Origin: DATBHW01 sp035307385
GTDB lineage: Bacteria; Chloroflexota; Ktedonobacteria; Ktedonobacterales; DATBGS01
NCBI GenBank assembly: GCA_035307385.1
Contig: DATGID010000102.1
Location: forward strand, 1 to 64,000
DNA: 64,000 nucleotides
Direction of reading: 5' to 3'
The position numbers and the translations under genes were made by a program. Below are positions 32,610 to 40,822 of the stretch, piece by piece. Numbering within the stretch: position 1 is the first letter of the stretch; each line of letters begins with the position of its first letter. The notes beneath the pieces are model-generated. The model did no database searches, was not told the origin of the DNA, and saw only the letters and a program-made list of their open reading frames with translations.

Positions 32610-33645
32610 TGTCGAGCAGCGGCATGCCCTCCTGGGTGAGCGCCTGGGCAATCTGGGCCAGCGCGGCAGGCGAGGCCAGCACGGAGCCATGATTCAGGCT
32701 GGTGCTATCGGAGCCGTAGTCATCGGCGACCAGCACACTGCCGGGGATGGTTGCCAGAAAGAACGGCACCGCCAGATCGCGCACGTTGGTAATCGTGACG
32801 ACGGGACTCGCCAGCGTGCCCGGCCCGGCGTCCCAGTGGGTGGGCGCGTTGGCAATGTCGGTGATCGCGGCGGCTCCCGACAGCAGATTCTGAGCTATCG
32901 CGCCAAAGAAGGGCAGAAAAAAGTTATCGGCGTAATTGCGCGGATAGCCGTTGAGCGGGCTGTCAAGCGTGATGATGCTGTGAATGGCTGCGCGTTCGGT
33001 GGGCGTGGCAACGCGGGCGGCCCAATAGAGGGCCACGTCGCCGCCTAGCGAATGGCCGATCAGATCAAATGTGGCGTTGGGGTACTCGCCGCGCCAGCGG
33101 CGCATCTGCGCGTCGAGCGCGGCGGCGGAACGCGCGAGCGGCTGGCGTGTCTGGCTGCTGCGATAGGTTGGCGCGTTGCCCGCGTAGCTGAAGGCTTCGA
33201 TGGCGCGAATGCTGAAGGTGACGCTCAGCCCGCTCTGGCTGGTGTCTGGATCGTTCTGAAGCGCCTGATTCAGCCGATTGCTCAGCCGCGCCGGGCTGGC
33301 ATAGCCGTCGCCAAACGTTGCCAGGGCGCGAGCGCGGGCGTTTTGGATGGCGTTTTCGCCGCCGCAGGTGAGCCAATCCGGCCAGGTGGGCCACTCGCTG
33401 GGCGCGTCCACAAACGGAACGGCGGGCAGGCTGGGCGTGGGCGGCAGCGCGGCGGGCTGCGCGCAGACCCCCGGCAGCAAGACGATGACCCGTTGCTGCC
33501 AGTCGTATGGCCCTCTGGGAGCATCAACGTTGACATCTGCCGCAACACCCAGGCTCAGCAGCAGCCCCAGCACCACCAGCGCCCAGCCCTGAAGCTGACG
33601 CCAGCGCTCAGGCGAAAGGCGAACGGGCAGGCGAAGGCGAGACAT
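32575..33645 (-). CDS. Membrane-anchored/secreted alpha/beta hydrolase, lipase-like
   Basis: 356 residues. A basic N-terminus and one hydrophobic helix (GWALVVLGLLLSLGV) act as a signal peptide or anchor, so the enzyme acts outside the membrane. The hydrolase core has RVIVLLPGVCAQP, the nucleophile elbow FDLIGHSLGGDVALYW, and later HW..PGTL and a SLNHGSVLAS segment that supplies the catalytic His. Length and the GHSLGGD motif fit PGAP1/lipase-class-like serine esterases. Asp of the triad is probably in the DDYGSDS loop. The substrate may be a lipid or ester in the cell envelope. It is convergent with, and overlaps by 35 bp, the lipoprotein gene. Confidence 0.65.
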   Translation of the reverse strand: MSRLRLPVRLSPERWRQLQGWALVVLGLLLSLGVAADVNVDAPRGPYDWQQRVIVLLPGVCAQPAALPPTPSLPAVPFVDAPSEWPTWPDWLTCGGENAIQNARARALATFGDGYASPARLSNRLNQALQNDPDTSQSGLSVTFSIRAIEAFSYAGNAPTYRSSQTRQPLARSAAALDAQMRRWRGEYPNATFDLIGHSLGGDVALYWAARVATPTERAAIHSIITLDSPLNGYPRNYADNFFLPFFGAIAQNLLSGAAAITDIANAPTHWDAGPGTLASPVVTITNVRDLAVPFFLATIPGSVLVADDYGSDSTSLNHGSVLASPAALAQIAQALTQEGMPLLDITDTLATLPHQ

Positions 33646-33772
33646 GAACGGTGTTGCTCCAGAATAGGCGGCGCATCCTCAGTATCGAGCGGCTGCACGC
33701 CATCGAACCGCTCCTTTACAGCATGTCACATCCTCAACATTTGCACAAGAAGCCGATCAGCCGGGCAATCGC

Positions 33773-34351
33773 TTAATCGCCGCTGGGCGGCGCCAGCTTG
33801 AAGATCGTCTCGTATTGTTGATAAAACTCCGGCTTGAGGATACCAAAATGGAAGACATCCTGGCGCTTCCCGTTGTGGATGTCGTGCTGCCGCAGCAGTC
33901 CTTCGCGCTGGAAACCCACCCGCTCCATCAATTTCTGCGAGCGCTCGTTGAAGCTGAACACCTCGGCAGAGACGCGCTCCAGGTTTTTCACCGTAAAAGC
34001 GTAATCCAGCAGCAGGCGCAGGGCCGTCGTGCCTAGCCCCTTGCCCTGGAGGCCCTTTTCACCGATGACAATGCCGACCTCTGCCCGCCGCATGCGCTGG
34101 TCGATGTCAGCCAACTGGATGAAGCCGACGAGCCGCTGCTCAAACTCGATGCCGAACATCAACTGATCGGGTTTTGCCTGAGCAAAATGCTGCTCGAAGA
34201 AAGGCCGAAAAACATCGCGCGGCATCGGCATTTCCAGCACAGGCGTTGAGCCTCCCCAGATGCAAAGCTCAATATCGGCCATCCAGGTATACACGCTGTC
34301 CGCGTCGCTGTATTCCAGTGGCCGCAGCGTCACGTTATTCAAGGTCAGCAT
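33773..34351 (-). CDS. GNAT acetyltransferase, RimJ/RimL type
   Basis: 192 residues from the ATG at 34351, which has GGGAGGGG at ideal distance; the longer open frame upstream has none. The fold begins LTLNNVTLRPLEYSDADSVYTWM and has the acetyl-CoA pyrophosphate loop region VIGEKGLQGKGLGTTALRLLLDYAF (motif A: Q/RxxGxG/A). A C-terminal strand VSAEVFSFNERSQKLMERVGFQREG is the RimJ/L signature, where N-x-x-S-x-x-x-x-E-x-x-G-F supports CoA binding. It acetylates a protein N-terminus, amino acid or antibiotic; which one is unclear. It lies 26 bp downstream of the LRR protein gene and probably shares its transcript. Confidence 0.85.
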   Translation of the reverse strand: MLTLNNVTLRPLEYSDADSVYTWMADIELCIWGGSTPVLEMPMPRDVFRPFFEQHFAQAKPDQLMFGIEFEQRLVGFIQLADIDQRMRRAEVGIVIGEKGLQGKGLGTTALRLLLDYAFTVKNLERVSAEVFSFNERSQKLMERVGFQREGLLRQHDIHNGKRQDVFHFGILKPEFYQQYETIFKLAPPSGD

Positions 34352-34377
34352 AACCCCTCCCGCATGATTGCCAGATA

Positions 34378-35682
34378 TCAGATGAATACCACGCACCCGC
34401 GCTGCTCCAGCCGCTGAAACCACGCGGGAATGCCAGCCAGCTTGTTCCAGCGCAGGTCTAATTTTTCCAGCCTGGGCAGATCGCCGATGCTCTCTGGAAG
34501 CGCGATCAATCGGTTGCCGCGCAGGTCCAGCGTGGTCAGGTTGTGGAGCCTGCCCAGCGTCTCCGGCAGCGCCGTCAGCCGGTTGTTGCGCAGGTCAAGA
34601 CGGCTCAACTGTCCCAGGTCGCCCACGGATTGGGGCAGCGCCGCCAGCCGGTTATTCGAGGCATCCAGCGCTTTGAGCGCCGCCAGCCCGCCCAATGACG
34701 CGGGCAGCGCCGTCAGGCGGTTCTGCTGCACATGCAGTTCTTTGAGCGCGCCCAGCCCACCCAGCGTCTCAGGCAGCGCGGTCAACTGGTTGTGATAGAG
34801 ACGCAGTTCGATCAGGCTGCTGAGCCTTCCTATAGTCTTCGGCAAGGCGGTAAGCTGATTATCGGTGATGTTCAGATAGCGCAGCCTGGGCAGATGCTCG
34901 AACAGCGCGTCGGGCAGCGCGGCAAGCTGATTGTTGCTGAGATAGAGAAAATCGGTGAGGTTATGTAGCCCGCCCAGCGCCTCTGGCAGCGCCGCCAGCG
35001 CGTTGTGGCCGATGTCCAGCATGCGAAGCTGCGTCAACTGGCCGATGCCCTCCGAAAGCGCCGCCAGCCGCGCTTCGGCCACAATCAAGCTGCGCAGGTT
35101 GACCAACTGCCAGAGCGACTCCGGCAAGGCCGTCAACTGGTTCCGACCGACGCGCAGATCGGTCAGCCGCGTAAGCTGGCCGATGCTCGCGGGCAGCGTC
35201 TCCAATGGGTTGCCGTACAGATGCAGCGTCGTCAGGTTCGCAAGCTGGCAGACCTGCGCGGGCAGCGTCGTCAGTTGGTTGGCGTCCAGGCGCAGCGTCT
35301 CAAGCTGGCGCAGGTTGCCCAGCGATGCGGGCAGGGTGGTCAATCGGTTCTCGTCGGCATTCAGCGCCCGAAGATGCCGCAGCCTGCCCAGCGACTCTGG
35401 CAGCGCGGTCAACTGATTGCCGGTCACGTCCAGGCGCTCAAGCTGGCGAAACCGCCTCAGCGACGCTGGCAGCGCCGTCAGATCGCAGTAGCGCAGCGAC
35501 AGCGCCACGACGGCATCGTCTTTGACCACCGCGCCGATGGGCTGCTGATAGCTCTCCGGCGCATCCTGCAAGAGCGGGAGAGACACGCCTGCCCCAAGCT
35601 CGCTTTCCAGATCGTTGAGCGCGGCTGCTTCGGCTGCTGGCAGGGCTGCGCGCTGCTCGTCCTGTGGGGTTTCGCTTGCCAT
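34378..35682 (-). CDS. Long leucine-rich-repeat protein
   Basis: 434 residues. After a charged N-terminal ~60 residues come about 16 near-perfect 23-residue LRRs of the form LTALPESLGRLRHLRALNADENR. This is the bacterial/plant-type 'LxxLPxxLGxLxxLxxLxLxxNx' solenoid found in Ras-like ROCO and shoc-2-like proteins. It ends without a capping enzymatic domain, so it is a binding scaffold, probably intracellular as no signal peptide is seen. ATG at 35682 has AAGGA six bases upstream. Neighbours: 26 bp before the GNAT gene and 2 bp after an orphan gene, all in the same direction, suggesting a three-gene operon. Confidence 0.85.
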   Translation of the reverse strand: MASETPQDEQRAALPAAEAAALNDLESELGAGVSLPLLQDAPESYQQPIGAVVKDDAVVALSLRYCDLTALPASLRRFRQLERLDVTGNQLTALPESLGRLRHLRALNADENRLTTLPASLGNLRQLETLRLDANQLTTLPAQVCQLANLTTLHLYGNPLETLPASIGQLTRLTDLRVGRNQLTALPESLWQLVNLRSLIVAEARLAALSEGIGQLTQLRMLDIGHNALAALPEALGGLHNLTDFLYLSNNQLAALPDALFEHLPRLRYLNITDNQLTALPKTIGRLSSLIELRLYHNQLTALPETLGGLGALKELHVQQNRLTALPASLGGLAALKALDASNNRLAALPQSVGDLGQLSRLDLRNNRLTALPETLGRLHNLTTLDLRGNRLIALPESIGDLPRLEKLDLRWNKLAGIPAWFQRLEQRGCVVFI

Positions 35683-35684
35683 AG

Positions 35685-36434
35685 CTATTCCTTCACTCGC
35701 CCCGATACCCAGCACGTTCCTCCGACGATACCGTCTTTGATGATGGTTCCCTGCACCACCTCGGGGTCAGCCACAACGTCCATTTCGCCGCCAAGGGTGC
35801 GGACCAACGCCCAATAAAAAGCCTGCTGGGTGAATGGATTGACAAGCCTGGCTGTCTCCAGTACGCGCCCGCAGAAAATAATCTCGGCTTTCGGTGGCTC
35901 AATGATTGTGCCATCGGGGGTAAAGATTCCGTTGGGGATGCACGATTCAGGAGCCATCCAATTCATCCAGCCGTCGCTTGCGCCCATTGCCTCTTCATGC
36001 TCAAAAGCGGTGAGGCTGTGCATGAAGGCGACCAACTGAACGGTGACCACCCTGGGAAGGCTCAGAGCGTCGTAGGAGCGGTAATCAGGGGTGTCGAAGA
36101 CGAAAGGAAACTCACCAGATTCAGCGTCTTCGTCTGGAGCGCCTGCCCAGCCGTAAAAAGCGCCATCAAGGGCGCTAGACTGGGGATAATGGATACGCCG
36201 TGTCAGGCCGACCCGCATACGCGCCTTACCGCTGAAATGGGGATTCAACCCGATGAGGGTACCTTGTTCGTTGCGCTGTGCCCATAATTCGGCACCCGCT
36301 CCCGGTGCCCAGACACGATAGGAACCGCCGGGCGATGCAATGGTTTCTCCAAACTCTGCGGCCTGCCTTGCCAGACGATCAAAACCCTCCCGACCCTGAA
36401 ATGGAAAGCCAATGGTGCTCATATGGTTGGGCAT
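35685..36434 (-). CDS. Hypothetical protein, 249 aa
   Basis: The ATG at 36434 is chosen for GAGGG nine bases upstream. The frame is open for another 23 codons without a site. The protein opens MPNHMSTIGFPFQGREGFDRLA and has many aromatic residues (GSYRVWAPGAGAELWAQRN, AFYGWAGAPDED, TQQAFYWALVRTLGGEMDVV). No signal peptide, membrane helix or known motif. The pattern MSTIGFPFQ ... FAxxVAExG recurs in uncharacterised proteins of several bacteria, but I cannot attach a function. It is the first gene of the LRR/GNAT operon and may be the partner of the LRR scaffold. Translation into the LRR gene is nearly continuous (2-bp gap). Confidence 0.6.
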   Translation of the reverse strand: MPNHMSTIGFPFQGREGFDRLARQAAEFGETIASPGGSYRVWAPGAGAELWAQRNEQGTLIGLNPHFSGKARMRVGLTRRIHYPQSSALDGAFYGWAGAPDEDAESGEFPFVFDTPDYRSYDALSLPRVVTVQLVAFMHSLTAFEHEEAMGASDGWMNWMAPESCIPNGIFTPDGTIIEPPKAEIIFCGRVLETARLVNPFTQQAFYWALVRTLGGEMDVVADPEVVQGTIIKDGIVGGTCWVSGRVKE

Positions 36435-36459
36435 AGGCAAGTCCCTCTTTGTCAGCAGC

Positions 36460-36488
36460 TTGACAAGCGCCGCAGCGAGCGCTATAAT
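36460..36488 (+). promoter_or_regulatory. Perfect consensus sigma-70 promoter with no assigned gene
   Basis: TTGACA (36460-36465) and TATAAT (36483-36488) are exactly 17 bp apart, the strongest promoter match in the window. It fires into the stretch 36495-37149, which has only a small reading frame with uncertain start (see 36831-36980). It lies close to, and directed away from, the minus-strand 249-aa gene. Confidence 0.7.
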
Positions 36489-36830
36489 TGGCGCAGTCGT
36501 CATTCAGTTCGTTTGTTTCGGTTGGCAACGGCACGGCACCATCAGTGCAAACACACTGGTGATGCCATTCACCCCATCCCTGTTGGTATCAGGAGCGGGG
36601 CTGATGGTCATTCTATCATCGCGTTTCGGTGGGAGACTCATCAGCGGTCCTTCTCCTGGATGGGTTGAAACGAGCGGATCACTGGAGGGGGCGCAGGCGC
36701 GGGCACATCATCTACCCTGGCCTGCATCCTTTCCGCCCGCGCGTTGGCTGCGCCTGAAGCGCCCGCTTCAGATGCTTCCGGGTGGAGGACCGCTCTGCCT
36801 TTCTGCACACAAAGAAAGGGTGGTCTCCTC
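36489..36830 (+). other. Transcribed region without a clear gene
   Basis: About 340 bp downstream of the consensus promoter. Frames are open here but show no conserved protein character. Near the end a hairpin can form: GCCTTTCT ... AGAAAGGG (about 36797-36821), enclosed by a partial GGAGGACC/GGTCTCC pairing. This reaches the ATG at 36831 and could mask translation. Possibly a leader or a small non-coding RNA. Confidence 0.35.
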
Positions 36831-36980
36831 ATGGCTTCTCCGCTTCCCGCTGCCCGCTCTGCCGTTCTCGCCGCTCCTGCTCGTTCAGCCCCTCGCCCCA
36901 AGAAGCGCCGCAAGCGCGCGGCCGCCCCAGCCGCAGGCGCTCCTGGTGCAGATTATGGATTCCCTCTGGAAGTGAGATAG
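36831..36980 (+). CDS. Possible small basic protein, 49 aa
   Basis: Reads MASPLPAARSAVLAAP, then a strongly basic cluster PRPKKRRKRAAAP and ends GADYGFPLEVR. Nine of 49 residues are Arg or Lys, suggesting nucleic-acid binding. No Shine-Dalgarno sequence of normal spacing is present (AAAGGG lies 13 bp upstream), and the hairpin described in the previous entry covers the start. The case for a real gene rests on the strong upstream promoter and on codon composition similar to its neighbours. It may instead be chance. No known family recognised. Confidence 0.35.
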   Translation: MASPLPAARSAVLAAPARSAPRPKKRRKRAAAPAAGAPGADYGFPLEVR

Positions 36981-37149
36981 AAGCCGCGTCCTTGGGCCTG
37001 ATGGCTTGTATAGCCCCCGCGCTCTGCCATCTGAGCATTGACAGGCGCGGCGTTATCCCTTATGATGGAAGCGGGCAGCATACTGACGCGTTGAGCCTGA
37101 CGTTTCCGTCTGGCCGCCTTCAAGTCATCAAGTAGGGGGTGAGCTTGCA

Positions 37150-38148
37150 GTGATCCGCATAAGGAGAAGAAATCGTCGCGTGGGGAGCCTGGTGGGATTC
37201 TTCATTTCCCTCACCACGTTTGGCATCCTGCTCATTGTTTGCCTGTTTATTGTCTTTCCATCGGTGCAGGCGCGCCTGTCTGGGGTCAAAACGCTGGGGG
37301 TTGTGCAGGATATCTCGGATTGCAATGACAGCAGCGGTGGAGGAGATGTCGCCCTGCGCGGCCTGGTGGACATTCAAGACAACGTGCAGCCAACCATCCA
37401 GTTTACCGACCTCCATGGGCAGAGCCACACGGTGGACGACGGCATCTGCGGCGATTATGGCATCGGCGAACAGGTCGTCCTCTGGTATCTGCCGAGCAAT
37501 CCCAACGCCTTCTCGCTGGAGGACGATGGGGCGACGCTGGTGGTGCTCTCTGCGCTCACAGGGGGGGTGGGGCTGGTGGCGCTGTTCTTCCTGCTGATAT
37601 TTCTGGGGCGGTTGGTCATCCTGGGGATTGTGTCATCGCGTGCAGGCGGGCAGAACAATGTTGCCTATGCTGCCAGCCCGGCTCCGATGGGCGGCTGGCA
37701 GATGAACAGCCCGCCGATGATGGGCAGCCCACCGCCGATGATGGGCAGCCCGTCGTTCGGCGCGAATGGGCATCATCGGCTGGGCGAAGCCGTCCACGTG
37801 GGAGGCCAATGGGCCGTCACCGTGATGAACGCCTATCCTTCGCAGGGCGCAGAGATGGTTTCCGCCGCGCCAGGCCGCTACTATCTGCTGCTGACGTTGA
37901 CGCTGCGCAACACCTCGCGAGAGCCAATGAGCTTCAGCCAGACCACCTTCCGCCTTTCCGATCACGTGGGCGCTGAATACCTGCGCGCGCCCTTGCTGGA
38001 AGGGCAAACGCCAGGCTTTGTTCAACCGGGCGATCAGGTGAGCGCGACCCTGGCCTATGATGTGCCGGGCGCGCAGCGTCAGTTCCAACTCAACTTCTAT
38101 CTGGCGACCTCTTCGCTCGCCCAGGCCACCTGGGACATTGCCGTCTGA
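37150..38148 (+). CDS. Membrane protein with DUF3592-like and DUF4352-like regions
   Basis: 332 residues; GTG start with GGGGG and a suitable gap upstream. A TM helix near the N-terminus (GSLVGFFISLTTFGILLIVCLFIVF) is followed by a ~70-residue domain (VKTLGVVQDISDCND ... IQFTDLHGQSHTV). Its layout matches DUF3592 (small beta-rich domain between two TM helices), and the second TM follows (VLSALTGGVGLVALFFLLIFLG). A Met/Pro/Gly-rich linker of four MGSP-type repeats comes next. Then a C-terminal ~125-residue domain has VHVGGQWAVTVMNAYPSQG and LLLTLTLRNTSREPMSFSQTTFRLSD, the pattern of DUF4352 (Telomeric repeat-binding-factor-2-like, Ig-like fold). Function unknown; the C-terminal domain probably lies in the cytoplasm. 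Confidence 0.65.
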   Translation: MIRIRRRNRRVGSLVGFFISLTTFGILLIVCLFIVFPSVQARLSGVKTLGVVQDISDCNDSSGGGDVALRGLVDIQDNVQPTIQFTDLHGQSHTVDDGICGDYGIGEQVVLWYLPSNPNAFSLEDDGATLVVLSALTGGVGLVALFFLLIFLGRLVILGIVSSRAGGQNNVAYAASPAPMGGWQMNSPPMMGSPPPMMGSPSFGANGHHRLGEAVHVGGQWAVTVMNAYPSQGAEMVSAAPGRYYLLLTLTLRNTSREPMSFSQTTFRLSDHVGAEYLRAPLLEGQTPGFVQPGDQVSATLAYDVPGAQRQFQLNFYLATSSLAQATWDIAV

Positions 38149-38212
38149 CGCCTCCGGTGCATCCGATGTGACCCGCGCTGCTGTGACCTGGCGGCGCGGG
38201 GCACACGCCCCC

Positions 38213-38241
38213 TTGACGGCTCAGCCTTACTGCCTTACAAT
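38213..38241 (+). promoter_or_regulatory. Promoter of the receptor Ser/Thr kinase gene
   Basis: TTGACG (38213-38218) and TACAAT (38236-38241) are 17 bp apart, about 65 bp upstream of the kinase ATG. Good match with one mismatch in each box. Confidence 0.6.
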
Positions 38242-38306
38242 AGGCTTGTTTGATTCCACCAGAGCAGCCAGCGCTTGATCGCCTGGCACAAGCGAAGGAA
38301 GAGGCC

Positions 38307-40760
38307 ATGGCTGATCGCGCCGGGGAACAACTGGGTAATTACCGCTTGCTGAAACTCATTGGACGAGGCGGCTTCGCGGATGTCTATCTCGGTGAGCATG
38401 TGCGTCTGGGTAACCAGGCGGCCATCAAAATCTTGCAAACGCGCCTGGAAACCGAAGATATCGAGAGCTTTCAGCGCGAGGCGCGCACCATTGGGCGGCT
38501 GAGCCATCCGAACATCGTGCGCGTGTTCGACTTCGCCGTGCAGGATGGCGTGGCCTACCTGGCAATGGATTACGCGCCCAATGGCACGCTGCGCCAGCGC
38601 TACGCAAAAGGCGTGCAAGTGCCGCTGGAAACCATCCTGCTCTATGTCAGGCAGGTGGCCGACGCCCTGCAATATGCCCACGAACAGCGCGTTGTCCACC
38701 GCGATATCAAGCCCGAAAATATGCTGATTGGGCGTCTCGATGACATTCTGCTCAGCGACTTTGGCATTGCCGTCGTCTCGCAGAGTTCGCGCTATCAAAC
38801 CTCGAACGAGATGGTGGGCACCGTGGGCTATATGTCCCCCGAGCAGATTCAGGGGCATCCGCGCCCGGCCAGCGATCAATATTCGCTGGGCATTGTGGTC
38901 TATGAATGGCTCAGCGGCGCTCGCCCCTTTTCAGGCAGCGTCACCGAAGTGGCGACCAAGCATCTGGTAGTGCCGCCGCCATCGCTGCGCGTCAAAATTC
39001 CCTCGCTTGCGCCCGCCGTGGAAGATGTAGTGATGACCGCCCTGGCGAAAGACCCAGACCAGCGCTTTGGCAGTGTGCGCGCCTTTGCCGCCGCGCTGGA
39101 AAACGCGGCGCACGCCGAGCCGTCGTTCTATGCGCTCTCCACACAGTTGGACGCGCCCGCCTTTCCACCGCCGCCAGGCGTGGGCACGCCCGCCAATCTT
39201 CAGACGCCTTCGCAGCCCTCCGGGCCGTCAGGGCGCGCGGCCATGGGCGCGCCAGGCTACTTTCCAGCCGCCAGCCAGGAATCTGCCGTTTCGCCTTATG
39301 CGCCAACGGTGGGCGAGTCGATGCCTGGCTTCGGCCAGGTGTGGAGCAACGCCGAAACCATTCGTGGTTCCCAGCCCGTTGGCTCCCAGCCGCCCGGCGC
39401 AGAGCAAATCTATGGCGGTTCCCAGCCATATGGCAGCCCTCCCGCTGCTTTGGTGGGCGTCTATGGCAGCGCCCCTTCCCAGCCCTGGAGCTATGGAGCC
39501 TCTGATGCTGCTCAGGTTGTGCCGCCTCCACCGCCTCCACCTCTTGGCCCGCCATCGGGCGTCTATCAACCGCCGCTGGCTCCTGCGGGCGGCGCACCGC
39601 CCAAAGCGCGGCGCGGTCTGGTGCTGTGGTCGGTGATTGTTGTGCTGGTGCTGCTGCTTGGTGGCGGAGGCGTGGCAGCCTTTATCTTGCTGACGCCGCT
39701 GCATCCCGTCATCCAGGTCGCCAGCAGCTATCCTGGCACGACGCTTGGCGGCCCGCCAGATACCGTCTTGCACATCAGCGGTCAGCACTTCGCCAGTAAT
39801 TCGACCATCACCTTCCTGCTGGATAACTCGCCCGCGCCCGGCGCGCAGCTTGCCCAAAGCGACGGAACCGGAGCCTTTACGGTGAGCCTGACGATCACCG
39901 ATGATTGGACATTTGCCGCCCATGTCCTGACGGCCAGAGACGCCAGCGGCAATGTGACGCAAAGCGGCACTTCCATTACCGTCATTCCCCAGCCGGTGCT
40001 GAACGTCACCAGCGATTACAACGATGGTTCGGTTCCGGTGGGCAGCCTCAGCACCTCCTTTACCATTGCCGGAAAGCGCTTTGCGCCCAACGCTCAGGTG
40101 ACGTTCCTGCTGGATGGCAAGCCGATTTCTGGCGTGCAGCCGCTCGCCGCCGACGCCAAAGGCCGCGTGCAGACAACCCTTACCGTTGGCAGCAGTTGGA
40201 GCGTAGGCAACCATACCCTGACAGCGCAAGACAACCAGGGCAACAGCACCAAGAGCGGCATCTCGCTGGAGGTCGTTCACCAGGGCGCTGGCGGAACGCC
40301 CGGCCCCCATGGCGCGCCCACCGACAGCGCCACCTTCAGCATCTCTATCACAGTGAAGATCAGCGGCGGCGACACCTTTACGATGACGCTTAACGTCAGC
40401 AATGGCAAGGTCTGTGACAACGGCAGCGACACCGGCCAGCCGCAGAACTACAGCCATACCTTCTCGGATGGCACCTCTTACAACGAAACCTACGTCTGGA
40501 CGTGCAGCGGCACCTATAAGGCGGGGCATCTGACCTATACAGAAACGGATACCAGCGATACCTTCACCCTCTCCGATGGAGGCTACTGTGTCGCCAGCAC
40601 GCCGCGCGTCGAAAAGTTCCTGGATGGCACCTTCAGCAGCGCCAGCGCGATTTCCGGGACGTTTAGGGACGATGCCCTCAACATCAATTGCCCCACGGTC
40701 AACACCTTCTACCTCACCTCAAGCGGCGCAGAGAGCGGTTCGTGGTCTGGCAATGCCTAG
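38307..40760 (+). CDS. Receptor-type Ser/Thr protein kinase (PASTA-less, with tandem extracytoplasmic repeats)
   Basis: 817 residues from the ATG at 38307 (GGAAGAGG before it). Kinase domain ~12-265: LIGRGGFADVYLG P-loop, Lys41 in AAIKIL, catalytic HRDIKPENM, SDFGIAVV, and MSPEQIQG. This is a complete, probably active PknB-type kinase. A long Pro/Gly/Ser-rich linker (~270-435) leads to one TM helix (~437-462). Outside lie two ~95-residue repeats (LNVTSDYNDGSVPVG, TSFTIAGKRFAPNAQVTFLLDG), related to one another and Ig/IPT-like in pattern, then a ~130-residue C-terminal domain with Cys pairs and many Thr. The external repeats probably bind a ligand or sugar and control the kinase. The gene has its own promoter and is followed by a terminator hairpin. 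Confidence 0.85.
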   Translation: MADRAGEQLGNYRLLKLIGRGGFADVYLGEHVRLGNQAAIKILQTRLETEDIESFQREARTIGRLSHPNIVRVFDFAVQDGVAYLAMDYAPNGTLRQRYAKGVQVPLETILLYVRQVADALQYAHEQRVVHRDIKPENMLIGRLDDILLSDFGIAVVSQSSRYQTSNEMVGTVGYMSPEQIQGHPRPASDQYSLGIVVYEWLSGARPFSGSVTEVATKHLVVPPPSLRVKIPSLAPAVEDVVMTALAKDPDQRFGSVRAFAAALENAAHAEPSFYALSTQLDAPAFPPPPGVGTPANLQTPSQPSGPSGRAAMGAPGYFPAASQESAVSPYAPTVGESMPGFGQVWSNAETIRGSQPVGSQPPGAEQIYGGSQPYGSPPAALVGVYGSAPSQPWSYGASDAAQVVPPPPPPPLGPPSGVYQPPLAPAGGAPPKARRGLVLWSVIVVLVLLLGGGGVAAFILLTPLHPVIQVASSYPGTTLGGPPDTVLHISGQHFASNSTITFLLDNSPAPGAQLAQSDGTGAFTVSLTITDDWTFAAHVLTARDASGNVTQSGTSITVIPQPVLNVTSDYNDGSVPVGSLSTSFTIAGKRFAPNAQVTFLLDGKPISGVQPLAADAKGRVQTTLTVGSSWSVGNHTLTAQDNQGNSTKSGISLEVVHQGAGGTPGPHGAPTDSATFSISITVKISGGDTFTMTLNVSNGKVCDNGSDTGQPQNYSHTFSDGTSYNETYVWTCSGTYKAGHLTYTETDTSDTFTLSDGGYCVASTPRVEKFLDGTFSSASAISGTFRDDALNINCPTVNTFYLTSSGAESGSWSGNA

Positions 40761-40776
40761 CGCGCAGAGATACAGC

Positions 40777-40805
40777 GTGGCTGGCGGCCTTTGGCCGCCA
40801 GCCAC
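40777..40805. terminator. Hairpin terminator between convergent genes
   Basis: GTGGCTGGCGGCC-TTT-GGCCGCCAGCCAC: 13-bp perfect stem with a 3-nt loop between the kinase and the convergent zinc-finger protein gene. No T-run follows, so it fits the window's U-tract-free bidirectional terminators. Confidence 0.7.
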
Positions 40806-40822
40806 TTCAAGCGAACGTGATG

